Assembly: GCA_964404985.1 (NCBI GenBank)
Contig: CAYOMD010000005.1
Location: forward strand, 56,955-120,954
DNA length: 64,000 nt
Source of the DNA: Hankyongella sp964404985
GTDB taxonomy: Bacteria > Pseudomonadota > Alphaproteobacteria > Sphingomonadales > Sphingomonadaceae
Direction of reading: 5' to 3'
Shown here one piece after another: positions 45,803 to 54,056 of this stretch (position 1 is the first letter of the stretch; the number at the start of each line of letters is the position of its first letter). The notes under the pieces were generated by a model that saw only the letters and a list, made by a program, of their open reading frames with translations, was not told where the DNA came from and searched no databases. A program made the position numbers and the translations under genes.

Positions 45803-46130
45803 CGGCGGCGGGCACAGTGGAAGGCATATCAGGGTCGGATTGATCCGCGTCGCCTGGTCTTCATCGATGAGACCTGATCGATGAGACTTGGGCCAAGCCT
45901 GTCCTGAGCGACTGCCGAAGGCAGGCAGTCGAAGGGACGAACATGACGCCGATCCGCGGCTGGTCGCCCAGGGGCCAGAAGCTCATCGCCAAGGCACCCT
46001 TCGGGCATTGGAAGACGCTGACCTTCCTGGCCGCGCTCCGCCATGACCGGATCGACGCGCCGTGCGTCCTCGATGGTCCGATCAACGGCCAGACCTTCAC
46101 CGCCCATGTCGAGCAGTTCCTCGTGCCGAC
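45803..46130 (+). pseudogene. IS630-family transposase fragment interrupted by a REP-like insert
   Basis: The first piece reads RRAQWKAYQGRIDPRRLVFI then DET and a stop (45803-45874). The second piece reads MTPIRGWSPRGQKLIAKAPF, then GHWKTLTFLAALRHDRIDAP and CVLDGPINGQTF (45943-46130). These are consecutive parts of the DDE domain of IS630-like transposases. Between them ATCGATGAGACYTG is duplicated in tandem, and about 42 bases of a palindromic REP-like sequence (45898-45939) are inserted. Both ends of the transposase gene are missing. No terminal inverted repeats were found. Confidence 0.85.
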
Positions 46131-46145
46131 TGAGTGCAATCGAGT

Positions 46146-47078
46146 CTAATGCATGTAAAACCGCTCGATTTCCTCGGCGAGAGCTCCGATCCGCTTGATG
46201 AGCCCGATCAGATATTCATGCAGGCCGGTCTGGAAGATGTCGTCGATCACGGCGTAGCGCAATTGCGCCGACAGCGCGCCGGCCAGCCGCTGCGGAGCAC
46301 CGGTCTGGCCACCGTAGGCGCTGGCGAGCCATTTCAGCGACTCGTCGATCACATCAAGGCTGGCACGGATCGAGCGCGGCATCTCTTGGCGCAGCAGCAG
46401 CAACTCCGCGATGTTCCAGGGTGTCACCTCCGACTTGTAGACCCAGTGATAGGCCCGAGTCGCCGAAACCGAGTGGAGGATCGAGGTCCACTGGTAATAA
46501 TCGAGCAGACCGCCAACCCCGGTAAAGCTTGGCAGAAGCATGTGATACTTCACATCGAGGATGCGCGCCGTGTTGTCCGCCCGTTCGATGAAGGTACCCA
46601 TGCGGGTGAAGTGATAGACGTCGTTGCGCAGCATGGTGCTTGCGTAGGCCCCGAGGAAACGGGTGGTGAAGGTCTTCACCCAGTCGAGGGTTTCCGGCAG
46701 AAGTTCCGGCTCGAAGAAGATCGGGTCGATCCGCTGGCTGTCGAGCCATGCCCCGTTCAGTGCATCCCACATGTCGCGGGTGAGGGCCGCACGCACCGCC
46801 CGTGCATTGGTGCGCGCGCGGTCCAGCGAGGACAGGATGGAGGACGGATTGTCCCGGTCGCACGAGAGATAATACACCACATGCGCGGCGGTTATGCGCT
46901 CGTACTTTACCGCATAGCCCTGTTCACAGCCGGTTGCGCGTAGCGCAGACAGCCAGTCAGTCGATTGCGGGCTCAGCCCGGACATACGCTGCGCGGCTTC
47001 CAGAAGACGTGCAATATTGTCCATGCGTTCGACATAGCGGGCCAGCCAGAAGATGCCGTTGGCGGTGCGTGCGAGCAT
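46146..47078 (-). CDS. Alpha-E domain protein (DUF403)
   Basis: 310 residues, all-helical, beginning MLARTANGIFWLARYVERMD, the DUF403/alpha-E signature, with LEAAQRMSG and later RNDVYHFTRMGTFIERADNT. In many proteobacteria alpha-E proteins are coded with a circularly permuted ATP-grasp protein, a transglutaminase and the proteasome-like Anbu, and are thought to serve in peptide synthesis or tagging. Its start overlaps the ATP-grasp stop. Downstream, where transglutaminase and Anbu genes are often found, there is only the IS630 remnant. Confidence 0.93.
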   Translation of the reverse strand: MLARTANGIFWLARYVERMDNIARLLEAAQRMSGLSPQSTDWLSALRATGCEQGYAVKYERITAAHVVYYLSCDRDNPSSILSSLDRARTNARAVRAALTRDMWDALNGAWLDSQRIDPIFFEPELLPETLDWVKTFTTRFLGAYASTMLRNDVYHFTRMGTFIERADNTARILDVKYHMLLPSFTGVGGLLDYYQWTSILHSVSATRAYHWVYKSEVTPWNIAELLLLRQEMPRSIRASLDVIDESLKWLASAYGGQTGAPQRLAGALSAQLRYAVIDDIFQTGLHEYLIGLIKRIGALAEEIERFYMH

Positions 47079-48535
47079 CAGGCGTCCCCTTCCGGCCGCA
47101 AGACCCAGGTATCCTTGGTGCCGCCACCCTGGGAGGAGTTGACCACCAGCGATCCGCTGCGCAGCGCGACCCTGGTCAGGCCGCCGGGCGTGACTCGCAC
47201 ACCGTCTGCACCCATCAGCAGGAAAGGCCGCAAGTCGATGTGGCGCGGAGCGATGCCGCTGTCGACGAAGGTCGGGCAGGTGGAAAGCGCCAGGGTTGGC
47301 TGGGCGATGTAGGACTGGGGGGAGGCTTTCAGACGCTCACGGAAGGCAGCACGCTCGGCAGCAGTCGCCTGCGGGCCGATCAGCATGCCGTAGCCGCCGG
47401 AGCCATGCGTTTCCTTGACCACCAGTTCGTGCAGGTGGTGCTCGACATAGTGGAGCGAGGCCGGGTCCGCGCAGTCCCAAGTGGGCACGTTCTTGAGGAT
47501 CGGCTCCTCCCCCAGGTAGAAGCGCACCATCTCCGGCACATAGACATAGACCGCCTTGTCGTCTGCCACCCCGGCGCCGACAGCGTTGGCGAGCGTGACG
47601 CCGCCCTGTCGGTAGGCCTCGAACAGCCCCGGCACACCCAGTACCGAGTCCGGGCGGAACGCGCGCGGATCGAGGAAGGCATCGTCGATGCGGCGGTACA
47701 GCACATCGACCCGGCGCGGCCCCCGCGTCGTGCGCATGAAAACTGCCGCGTCCTCGACATAGAGGTCGCTGCCTTCCACCAGTTCAACGCCCATCTCATC
47801 GGCGAGGAAGGAGTGTTCATAGTAAGCGCTGTTGAACTGGCCCGGGGTCAGCACCGCAACCGTCGGATCCCCCTTGCAGCGCGGTGGCGCGACCGAGCGC
47901 AGGGTCTGCAGCAGATCCTCGGGGTAGCGCGAAATCGGTGCGACGTTGATCCGGCTGAACAGATCCGGGAACAGCCGCATCATGACGGTTCGGTTCTCCA
48001 GCATGTAGGAGACGCCGGACGGCGTGCGGCAGTTGTCTTCCAGTACATGGAACTCGCTGGGTCCGGTACGCACGATGTCGATGCCGGCGACATGGGTGAA
48101 CACGCCGTGTGGAGGCCGCACGCCCTGCATCGCCGGCAGATAGGCGGCATTCGCGCGCACCAGCCGCTCCGGGATCAGCCCGGCCCGCAGGATCGCCTGC
48201 TCGCCATAGACATCGGCAAGAAACAGGTTGAGCGCGCGCACACGCTGCACCAGCCCGCGCTCCAGCGTCGCCCATTCGTCGGCCCCCAGCACACGCGGAA
48301 TGATGTCGAACGGGATTAGCCGTTCCGTATCACCACCATCGCCATAGACGGCAAAGGTGATGCCGATCCGGCGGAACAGGCGCTCGGCCTCCTCGCGCTT
48401 GGCATCGCGCAGGTCCGGGGACATGCGCTCCAGCCACTCGGCCAGGCCAGCATAGGCCGGTCGCGGCTCTCCGGTCCCGGCGTACATCTCATCGAACACG
48501 CGCACCATCCCCCGGGCATCCCGCTGCGCCGCCAT
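47078..48535 (-). CDS. Circularly permuted ATP-grasp protein (DUF404/DUF407)
   Basis: 485 residues. Features of the circularly permuted ATP-grasp type 2 family: FDEMYAGTGEPRPAYAGLAE near the N-terminus, RRIGITFAVYGDGGDTERLI, PFDIIPRVLGADEWATLERG and VKETHGSGGYGMLIGPQA. ATP-grasp enzymes form amide bonds through acyl-phosphate intermediates; the substrates of this branch are unknown. One base overlaps the alpha-E start, so the two act together. Confidence 0.93.
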   Translation of the reverse strand: MAAQRDARGMVRVFDEMYAGTGEPRPAYAGLAEWLERMSPDLRDAKREEAERLFRRIGITFAVYGDGGDTERLIPFDIIPRVLGADEWATLERGLVQRVRALNLFLADVYGEQAILRAGLIPERLVRANAAYLPAMQGVRPPHGVFTHVAGIDIVRTGPSEFHVLEDNCRTPSGVSYMLENRTVMMRLFPDLFSRINVAPISRYPEDLLQTLRSVAPPRCKGDPTVAVLTPGQFNSAYYEHSFLADEMGVELVEGSDLYVEDAAVFMRTTRGPRRVDVLYRRIDDAFLDPRAFRPDSVLGVPGLFEAYRQGGVTLANAVGAGVADDKAVYVYVPEMVRFYLGEEPILKNVPTWDCADPASLHYVEHHLHELVVKETHGSGGYGMLIGPQATAAERAAFRERLKASPQSYIAQPTLALSTCPTFVDSGIAPRHIDLRPFLLMGADGVRVTPGGLTRVALRSGSLVVNSSQGGGTKDTWVLRPEGDA

Positions 48536-48640
48536 GTTGGCGTGTCGTCAGGGTTAACGCCCATGTTGCAGATGCGAACACGAGACGCGCGACAAGTCAA
48601 GCCGCTGAGTCGGACAAGGGAAAAAACTTGGGCTGCTTTG

Positions 48641-49207
48641 TCAGCGGGTCAGGCCCGGCTGCCAGAGCGGCTCTGCGCCGGCGTCGTGATTGGCCGCGCG
48701 CGACAGCACAAATAACAGGTCGGAGAGCCGGTTGAGATACTGCAGCACCAGCGGGTTGATTCTCTCGCGCGTCGCCGCTTCTGCCGCCAGCCGTTCGGCG
48801 CGGCGCACGACGGTGCGCGCCAGGTGCAGATAGGCTGCAAGCGGCGCACCGCCCGGCAGCACGAACGAAGTCAGCGGCGGCAGGGTCGCGTTCTCCGCAT
48901 CGATTTCCGCCTCCAGCCGTTCGACCTGACGGGGGATGATGCGCAGGGATTGGGAGGCCGCATCGAAATCGTCCCCCGGTGTTGCCAGGTCCGCACCGAC
49001 ATCGAACAGGTCGTTCTGGATGCGCGCCAGCATCGCATCGGTCTCGCCAGCCGTATACAACCGGGCAATGCCGAGCACCGCGTTCGCTTCGTCGACCGTA
49101 CCGAACGCGGCAATTCTCGGCGAGAATTTCGGATGCCGGGAGCCATCGACCAGGGAGGTTTCCCCGCTGTCGCCGCCGCGCGTGTAAATCCGATCAAGCT
49201 TGACCAT
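48641..49207 (-). CDS. Cob(I)alamin adenosyltransferase, PduO type
   Basis: 188 residues. It transfers the adenosyl group of ATP to cob(I)alamin, making coenzyme B12. Signature: MVKLDRIYTRGGDSGETSL, SPRIAAFGTVDEANAVLGIA, NDLFDVGADLATP, FVLPGG and LHLARTVVRRAERLA with LQYLNRLSDLLFVLSR. No cobalamin-dependent enzyme lies nearby. The HIG1-like gene begins 40 bases upstream on the same strand. Confidence 0.95.
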   Translation of the reverse strand: MVKLDRIYTRGGDSGETSLVDGSRHPKFSPRIAAFGTVDEANAVLGIARLYTAGETDAMLARIQNDLFDVGADLATPGDDFDAASQSLRIIPRQVERLEAEIDAENATLPPLTSFVLPGGAPLAAYLHLARTVVRRAERLAAEAATRERINPLVLQYLNRLSDLLFVLSRAANHDAGAEPLWQPGLTR

Positions 49208-49246
49208 GAAGACCTCGCGGAAGACCTCGCGTCGGCGAAACCGCCA

Positions 49247-49444
49247 TTACTGCCGGCCGATGAGCAGGAACAGGACGACGAACGCCACCGTCAAACCCTG
49301 AAACAGCACCCGGTACCACATCAACTGGTTGGAGCGACGTCCGGTCATGTCCTTGCCGGACGCCATGACGAAAATGCCACGCGCCAGCACGGCGACCGTC
49401 GCCAGCGCGCCCATGACGATGAAGAAAATCAGAATGCCGTTCAT
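49247..49444 (-). CDS. HIG1-type twin transmembrane protein
   Basis: 65 residues with two hydrophobic helices (ILIFFIVMGALATVAVLARG and VLFQGLTVAFVVLFLLIG) joined by a basic loop, DMTGRRSNQLMWYR. This loop is the HIG1 motif. Mitochondrial HIG1 proteins help assemble respiratory supercomplexes; the bacterial role is not established. It sits between gluQ and the PduO gene on the same strand. Confidence 0.88.
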   Translation of the reverse strand: MNGILIFFIVMGALATVAVLARGIFVMASGKDMTGRRSNQLMWYRVLFQGLTVAFVVLFLLIGRQ

Positions 49445-49500
49445 GCGATACTCCTACGCGAGTTTGGCACATGCGCCAATATGATTACTGTTACTCCGAA

Positions 49501-50364
49501 CTAGTTAAACCGGATCAGTACATCCGGCATGCGGCCGATGCGCGCATGCACCTGGTCAGCGGTCCAGCCTTGTGTGCGCAGATCGGCCAGGCTCGGCGCG
49601 TTGTCCCGCTTGGCCAGCCGCGCACCCTGCTCGTCCCGGACCAGCGGGTGGTGCCGGTAGCGCGGCGTCGGCAGGCCGAGCAGGGCCTGCAGCAGACGAT
49701 GGATGTCTGTGGCATCCAGCAGGTCTTCACCCCGGATCACATCAGTGACACCCTGCAGCGCATCGTCGAGGGTGACGGCGAGATGGTAGCTGACCGGCGC
49801 ATCCTTGCGTGCCAGCACCACATCGCCGTGGCGCTCCGGCGTGGCTACGCGCCAGCCGGACCCGGCATCCCACCAGCGCAGCGGCCCGGCACGTCGTGCC
49901 GCACGATCCGTGTGGAGCCGCCAGCACGCCGGGTGCCCCCCGGCCAGCCTCGCATCGACCTCCTGCGGTGTCAGGTGCTTGCAAAGCCCCGGATAGACCA
50001 GTGCCTCGCCGGCATGCGGGGCACCGCCGGCACGGGCGATCTCGGCGGCAATGTCGGCGCGGGTGCAAAAACAGGGGTAGAGCAGGCCCTCGGCGCGTAG
50101 CCGGTCCAGCGCGGCCGCATAGTCCGCCAGATGCCGGGACTGACGGCGGACCGGCTCAGGCCAGACCAGGCCCAGCCAGCCCAGATCCTCGTGGATGGCC
50201 TCGACAAAGGCCTCCCGGCAGCGGCCGGGGTCGATATCCTCGATCCGCAGCAACATCTGCCCGCCGTTTGCGCGCGCGAATTCTGCGTTCCACAGTGCCG
50301 AGGCCGCATGCCCCAGATGCAGCCGACCGGTGGGCGATGGTGCGAATCGGGTTACTATGGACAT
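49501..50364 (-). CDS. gluQ: Glutamyl-Q tRNA(Asp) synthetase
   Basis: 287 residues, matching GluQ-RS, which loads glutamate onto queuosine 34 of tRNA-Asp; it resembles the catalytic half of GluRS without the anticodon domain. The HIGH-type motif is PTGRLHLGHAASAL and the KMSKS-type motif is RLAKRDNAPSL. Zinc-site candidates are CFC and YPGLC. The order gluQ, HIG1-like, PduO on one strand suggests an operon. Confidence 0.95.
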   Translation of the reverse strand: MSIVTRFAPSPTGRLHLGHAASALWNAEFARANGGQMLLRIEDIDPGRCREAFVEAIHEDLGWLGLVWPEPVRRQSRHLADYAAALDRLRAEGLLYPCFCTRADIAAEIARAGGAPHAGEALVYPGLCKHLTPQEVDARLAGGHPACWRLHTDRAARRAGPLRWWDAGSGWRVATPERHGDVVLARKDAPVSYHLAVTLDDALQGVTDVIRGEDLLDATDIHRLLQALLGLPTPRYRHHPLVRDEQGARLAKRDNAPSLADLRTQGWTADQVHARIGRMPDVLIRFN

Positions 50365-50609
50365 GGTAATGCCGAGTCGCAGGAGTCACTGGTGTCGAAA
50401 AAGTGCCAGACTGTAAAAAATGTCACTCTTGACGACTCCATATGCCGTAGTGTCATAATCCCGACACACGAATTGTAGTAGGCAGTATTTCGAATCGAGC
50501 GGCATGGAAGCGGTGTCCGGCAACCAAGGGCACCCGTCTCAGCCGACTTGAGTGCGACAAGTCATGAGGCGTTTGCATCCTGGTCTCTCCGGAACAGAGG
50601 AGCACGCGG

Positions 50610-51176
50610 GTGTACCATCCTAATGTGATTCCGACGCCTGAGCAGTGTCCTGCCCTGGTGCTGAACGCCGATTATACGCCATTGTCCTACTATCCGCTCA
50701 GCCTCTGGGGCTGGCAGACGGCGGTGAAGGCGGTGTTTCTGGACCGCGTCACCATCGTTGAGGAGTATGACCGGGAAATCCGCTCGGCACGCACCGCCAT
50801 GCGGCTGCCCTCGGTGATTGCGCTCAAGCAGTATGTGCGCCCGGCGCGCCACCCGGCGTTTACACGGTTCAACCTGTTTCTGCGCGACCGTTTTGTCTGC
50901 CAGTATTGTGGTGCACGCGATGATCTGACCTTCGACCACGTAATCCCGCGCGCCTATGGCGGCCGCACCACCTGGGAGAATGTCACCACGGCCTGCGCGC
51001 CATGCAACCTGCGCAAGGGGGGGCGGACCCCGGCGGAGGCCCACATGGGTCTGCGCATCCCGCCGCATCAGCCGACGACCTTCGAACTCCAGGAACACGG
51101 CCGGGCCTTCCCGCCGAACTATCTGCACGGAACCTGGCGCGACTATCTCTATTGGGATATCGAACTGGACGCCTGA
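50610..51176 (+). CDS. HNH endonuclease
   Basis: 188 residues from GTG 50610, GAGG about ten bases upstream. The zinc-finger HNH domain is clear: FVCQYCGARDDLTFDHVIPR then TTWENVTTACAPCNLRKGG, with paired CxxC sites and the catalytic histidine and asparagine. The N-terminal part (LNADYTPLSYYPLSLWGWQT) is typical of a broadly conserved HNH family in alphaproteobacteria and cyanobacteria. Its substrate is unknown. It is a single-copy chromosomal gene here, not linked to a phage or defence cluster. Confidence 0.9.
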   Translation: MYHPNVIPTPEQCPALVLNADYTPLSYYPLSLWGWQTAVKAVFLDRVTIVEEYDREIRSARTAMRLPSVIALKQYVRPARHPAFTRFNLFLRDRFVCQYCGARDDLTFDHVIPRAYGGRTTWENVTTACAPCNLRKGGRTPAEAHMGLRIPPHQPTTFELQEHGRAFPPNYLHGTWRDYLYWDIELDA

Positions 51177-51229
51177 TGCGGCCTGTGGCGCTGCACGGCC
51201 TGGCCGCACAGCGCCTTCGCCACTCGTTT

Positions 51230-52477
51230 CTACTCGTTTTCGGTCGCCTGATAGACCGGGAACGCCAGGAACTGATCGCGGATCAGTGTGCCGCTCAACT
51301 CCACGACCGAGGTCTTCGTGCCATCGCTGGCTGCCTTAGTTGCGGCACTGCGCTCCAGCGTAAAGACTTGCGCTTTGGCTTGCCGGGCTGCGGCAGACGG
51401 CCAGTCCGCGGCGATCAAAGTGGATTTGCCGGCCTTGCCCTCGGCCACGCGCTGCGCTTGCATCATGAAAGCGTTAGGCTGTGCAGCATCTGCCACCATC
51501 TCCGCGGGGCCAGTCTGGGCTGGCGTGGCGAGCGGCTTGCGTGATGCAGCCAAGATCGTAGAGCCATCCTTCAAGTTGAGCGAGTCGCCAGAATTGAAAA
51601 TGTTCAGTTCGTAGGGCACGATGGCTGACGACTGAGATTTGGCCGGGTTTTGCAAACGAATGAAGCTTGTTGCTGAATCGCCGCTGATGCCAATGCGATC
51701 AAGGGTGAATTCAACGATAGACTTGGATTCAAGGCCTGCGCCAAAAGGTGTGCTGGAGTTTGCTTGTGCCCATATCAGTCGTGGTAAGTTACCATCTTCT
51801 GTCGCCTTGTAATCAATAATCCAGCCCGGTGGCGTGAGATTCAGGCCAAAAGAATAGTCCAGCTCCCATTGCAGTGTATTGCGAAGCATGACGGGGAGCG
51901 GCCTTGGTGCACGAAAACCACTGCTACCAGCTACTTTTGTGCTGTTGCCGATCATTGCGATAACAGCGCCATCTTTGATGGCGGGTCTCAATATTTCCAG
52001 TAATACGCCATCGTCAGTTTCTTGGAAAAGCAGTGTTTTAGCGAGGCGGTCTGGATCGCCGTCCGTAAAGATAAAGGCTCTGCCTTTGGACAATTCTTTC
52101 TGCCATGCATCACTGTCAAGTAATTCTGTGGATTTTCCAAAGGGGCTAATCTTATTGTTTTTCTTGATAACATCCACCGATGCGAGCGGTACTACGAATG
52201 GTTTGCCACCCAGTTTGCGAATCATGGCAGCGACGTCCTCCCCGGCCTTCACGGGGTCGTCCGCTGCGGTCGGGATGATGTAGACGGTTGCCCCCTTGCC
52301 GGCAGCACGCATGAAACGCTGCCAGAAATCAGGGGCCTGCGCAGCTTCCGCCCCGGCCAGCATCAGCCGGGAATTTTGAGCTGGCTGGGCGACAGCGGGT
52401 GATGTCGCGCCAGACAGAGCTGCGGCCAGAAGGCCAAGAATGGCAACGCGCCTGGAGAACTGAAGGTAATGGGTCAT
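51230..52477 (-). CDS. Secreted S51/cyanophycinase-like protein with altered nucleophile motif
   Basis: 415 residues from the ATG at 52477, with a signal peptide (RRVAILGLLAAALSGATSPA). The first half follows the cyanophycinase (S51) fold: SRLMLAGAEA, KGATVYIIPTAADDP, then KGRAFIFTDGDPDRLAKTL where the family has a GGDQ-like turn, and DGAVIAMIGNSTKVAG where it has GTSAGA. The serine may be kept in GNSTK, but the following glycine is not. The C-terminal ~180 residues are not recognised. Catalysis may be lost or changed. Parts of the gene are more AT-rich than its neighbours. Confidence 0.6.
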   Translation of the reverse strand: MTHYLQFSRRVAILGLLAAALSGATSPAVAQPAQNSRLMLAGAEAAQAPDFWQRFMRAAGKGATVYIIPTAADDPVKAGEDVAAMIRKLGGKPFVVPLASVDVIKKNNKISPFGKSTELLDSDAWQKELSKGRAFIFTDGDPDRLAKTLLFQETDDGVLLEILRPAIKDGAVIAMIGNSTKVAGSSGFRAPRPLPVMLRNTLQWELDYSFGLNLTPPGWIIDYKATEDGNLPRLIWAQANSSTPFGAGLESKSIVEFTLDRIGISGDSATSFIRLQNPAKSQSSAIVPYELNIFNSGDSLNLKDGSTILAASRKPLATPAQTGPAEMVADAAQPNAFMMQAQRVAEGKAGKSTLIAADWPSAAARQAKAQVFTLERSAATKAASDGTKTSVVELSGTLIRDQFLAFPVYQATENE

Positions 52478-52631
52478 GCTAATACCTGCTCTTTGCACAA
52501 AGGATATGGACGCAAACCGGGTGCGGGCACACACCAGTCGAATCGCTGGGCGCACTGTGTGCGACAGAGCAGTCTTGTCAACGCAGCGCCGCCGCGATGG
52601 TTCGGCTCGGAGATGAAGTGAAGCGGGGAAC

Positions 52632-52706
<75 letters not shown>

Positions 52707-52848
52707 ATGGCTCACGGCTGCAGATGCAGCGCAGAGCGCCCGCTATTGCCGCCGGGCCTGATCCTTGTCAAGAAAACGCGCAGCAAAGCCATCCGCGCAC
52801 TCTAAACGCCAGGTGTTGCGCACATCTTAATTGCGGGAGCAGACCACC

Positions 52849-53028
52849 ATGCCGCGTGCCGAAATTAGCCCCGAGCAGAAGCGCAGGCTGGCAGAGGCCC
52901 TGCGCGCCAATCTCGCCCGGCGCAAGCAGCAGGTGCGAGCCCGGCGCGCCGAGGAGCTTACACAACCGCCAGTGACTGAAGCGCCCGAAGTCCCGGCAAG
53001 CGCAAAGAATGCAACAGATACGCAATGA
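52849..53028 (+). CDS. Small basic protein, unknown function
   Basis: 59 residues from ATG 52849, with GGGAG nine bases upstream. It is highly charged and helical: PEQKRRLAEALRANLARRKQ, then QVRARRAEEL and a Pro/Ala-rich tail. Short proteins of this type recur in sphingomonads and relatives without known role. It could bind nucleic acid, judging by charge alone. It stands alone downstream of divergent tRNA-Thr. Confidence 0.6.
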   Translation: MPRAEISPEQKRRLAEALRANLARRKQQVRARRAEELTQPPVTEAPEVPASAKNATDTQ

Positions 53029-53229
53029 AATTTTATTTCCCTGAGATGAGCGGAAAACTGTCGGAAATGATTACATAACAGTTAAATTGCTTGACGCATT
53101 CATCAGCTAAGTCATGGCCGTACTTCGACTTGTCGTTTTTGGCATGACTTATGCGTTACGCATCTTGATCGCTTCGTGCCTAGGTGCGGCACGGGCGGGT
53201 CACAAAACCAATCCATGAGAGGATAAACC

Positions 53230-53994
53230 ATGAACAAGTTTCTACTTGGCGCAACCGCGCTGATCTCGGTTGGCTTCGCATCGTCGGCCCATGCCGTCGG
53301 CATCACCCGCGTCAGCGCTGCTGATTTCGTCGCCGGCTCCGGCCTGATCACCTTCAGCGAATTTGGTCTGGGCACTGTGAACCCGACGTATGCCCCGGCC
53401 ACCTACGGCGGCGATGCGGCCTCGCCGACTGTGACGTTCGATGGCTGGTTTCTCGGCCAGTCGCTGAGCGCCAACCCGGGCGTCGACTGCCCGGGCGCTG
53501 CCGCCAGCGCCTGCATCGTCGGCACGCCGACCGGCCCGCTGAGCCTGGATCCGGATTCTGCCAACACCTCTATTGTTAACGATGGCGCGAACCCGACCTC
53601 ACCGGTGCTGTCCGGCAGCCCGATCTTCAACGGCGGCATTGCGGTGCTGTTTGATGTCGAACTGGCGGGTGTGGGTTTTGACGGCGGTTTCTTTAACGCT
53701 GTCGGCTCAACCGGCATCACCGCCTTTGCCCGCGACGGGTCGCTGCTCGGCACGGTCACCAACACCATCACCGGAATCGAGTTCCTGGGCCTGGTGACCG
53801 ATGATGGCAGCGAAGCAATCGCCGGCGTATTCCTTGACCTGGTGGGCGACGAGCCGGCCGGCTTCGCCATCGACAACCTGCGTTTCGGTCGCCGTGGCCA
53901 GGTGGTCAATCCGGTTCCGGAACCGGCGAGCTTCGCCGTTCTGGGTCTGGGCCTGGCTGTGGCCGGCTTTGCGGCCCGCAAGCGTCGCGCTTAA
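53230..53994 (+). CDS. PEP-CTERM sorting-domain protein
   Basis: 254 residues; GAGAGGA lies eight bases before the ATG. A signal peptide (MNKFLLGATALISVGFASSA) is followed by a beta-rich domain with FDGWFLGQSLS and GFAIDNLRFG, the latter typical of exported beta-sandwich proteins. The C-terminus NPVPEPASFAVLGLGLAVAG plus ARKRRA is a PEP-CTERM signal nearly identical to that of the 19762-20361 gene. The presumed exosortase lies elsewhere. An intrinsic terminator follows. Confidence 0.88.
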   Translation: MNKFLLGATALISVGFASSAHAVGITRVSAADFVAGSGLITFSEFGLGTVNPTYAPATYGGDAASPTVTFDGWFLGQSLSANPGVDCPGAAASACIVGTPTGPLSLDPDSANTSIVNDGANPTSPVLSGSPIFNGGIAVLFDVELAGVGFDGGFFNAVGSTGITAFARDGSLLGTVTNTITGIEFLGLVTDDGSEAIAGVFLDLVGDEPAGFAIDNLRFGRRGQVVNPVPEPASFAVLGLGLAVAGFAARKRRA

Positions 53995-54015
53995 ACCATA
54001 ACTGCAGTCTGAAGG

Positions 54016-54056
54016 CGGCGATCGGGTATTCACCCGGTCGCCGTTTTTTTGTTTTT
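54016..54056 (+). terminator. Intrinsic terminator after the PEP-CTERM gene
   Basis: CGGCGATCGGGT and ACCCGGTCGCCG form a 12-base stem with one G-T pair and a four-base loop, followed by TTTTTTTG and TTTTT. It lies at the convergent junction with the Xaa-Pro aminopeptidase gene. Confidence 0.9.

Noticed and set aside
48536..49500. Cobalamin riboswitch near the PduO gene
   Set aside because: The gaps are 40-105 bases, too short for the structure, and no B12-box-like sequence was seen.
50610..51176. HNH endonuclease as part of a defence or homing system
   Set aside because: Its neighbours are housekeeping genes and the family is a widely conserved single chromosomal gene; no methylase, helicase, phage or intron sequence is nearby.
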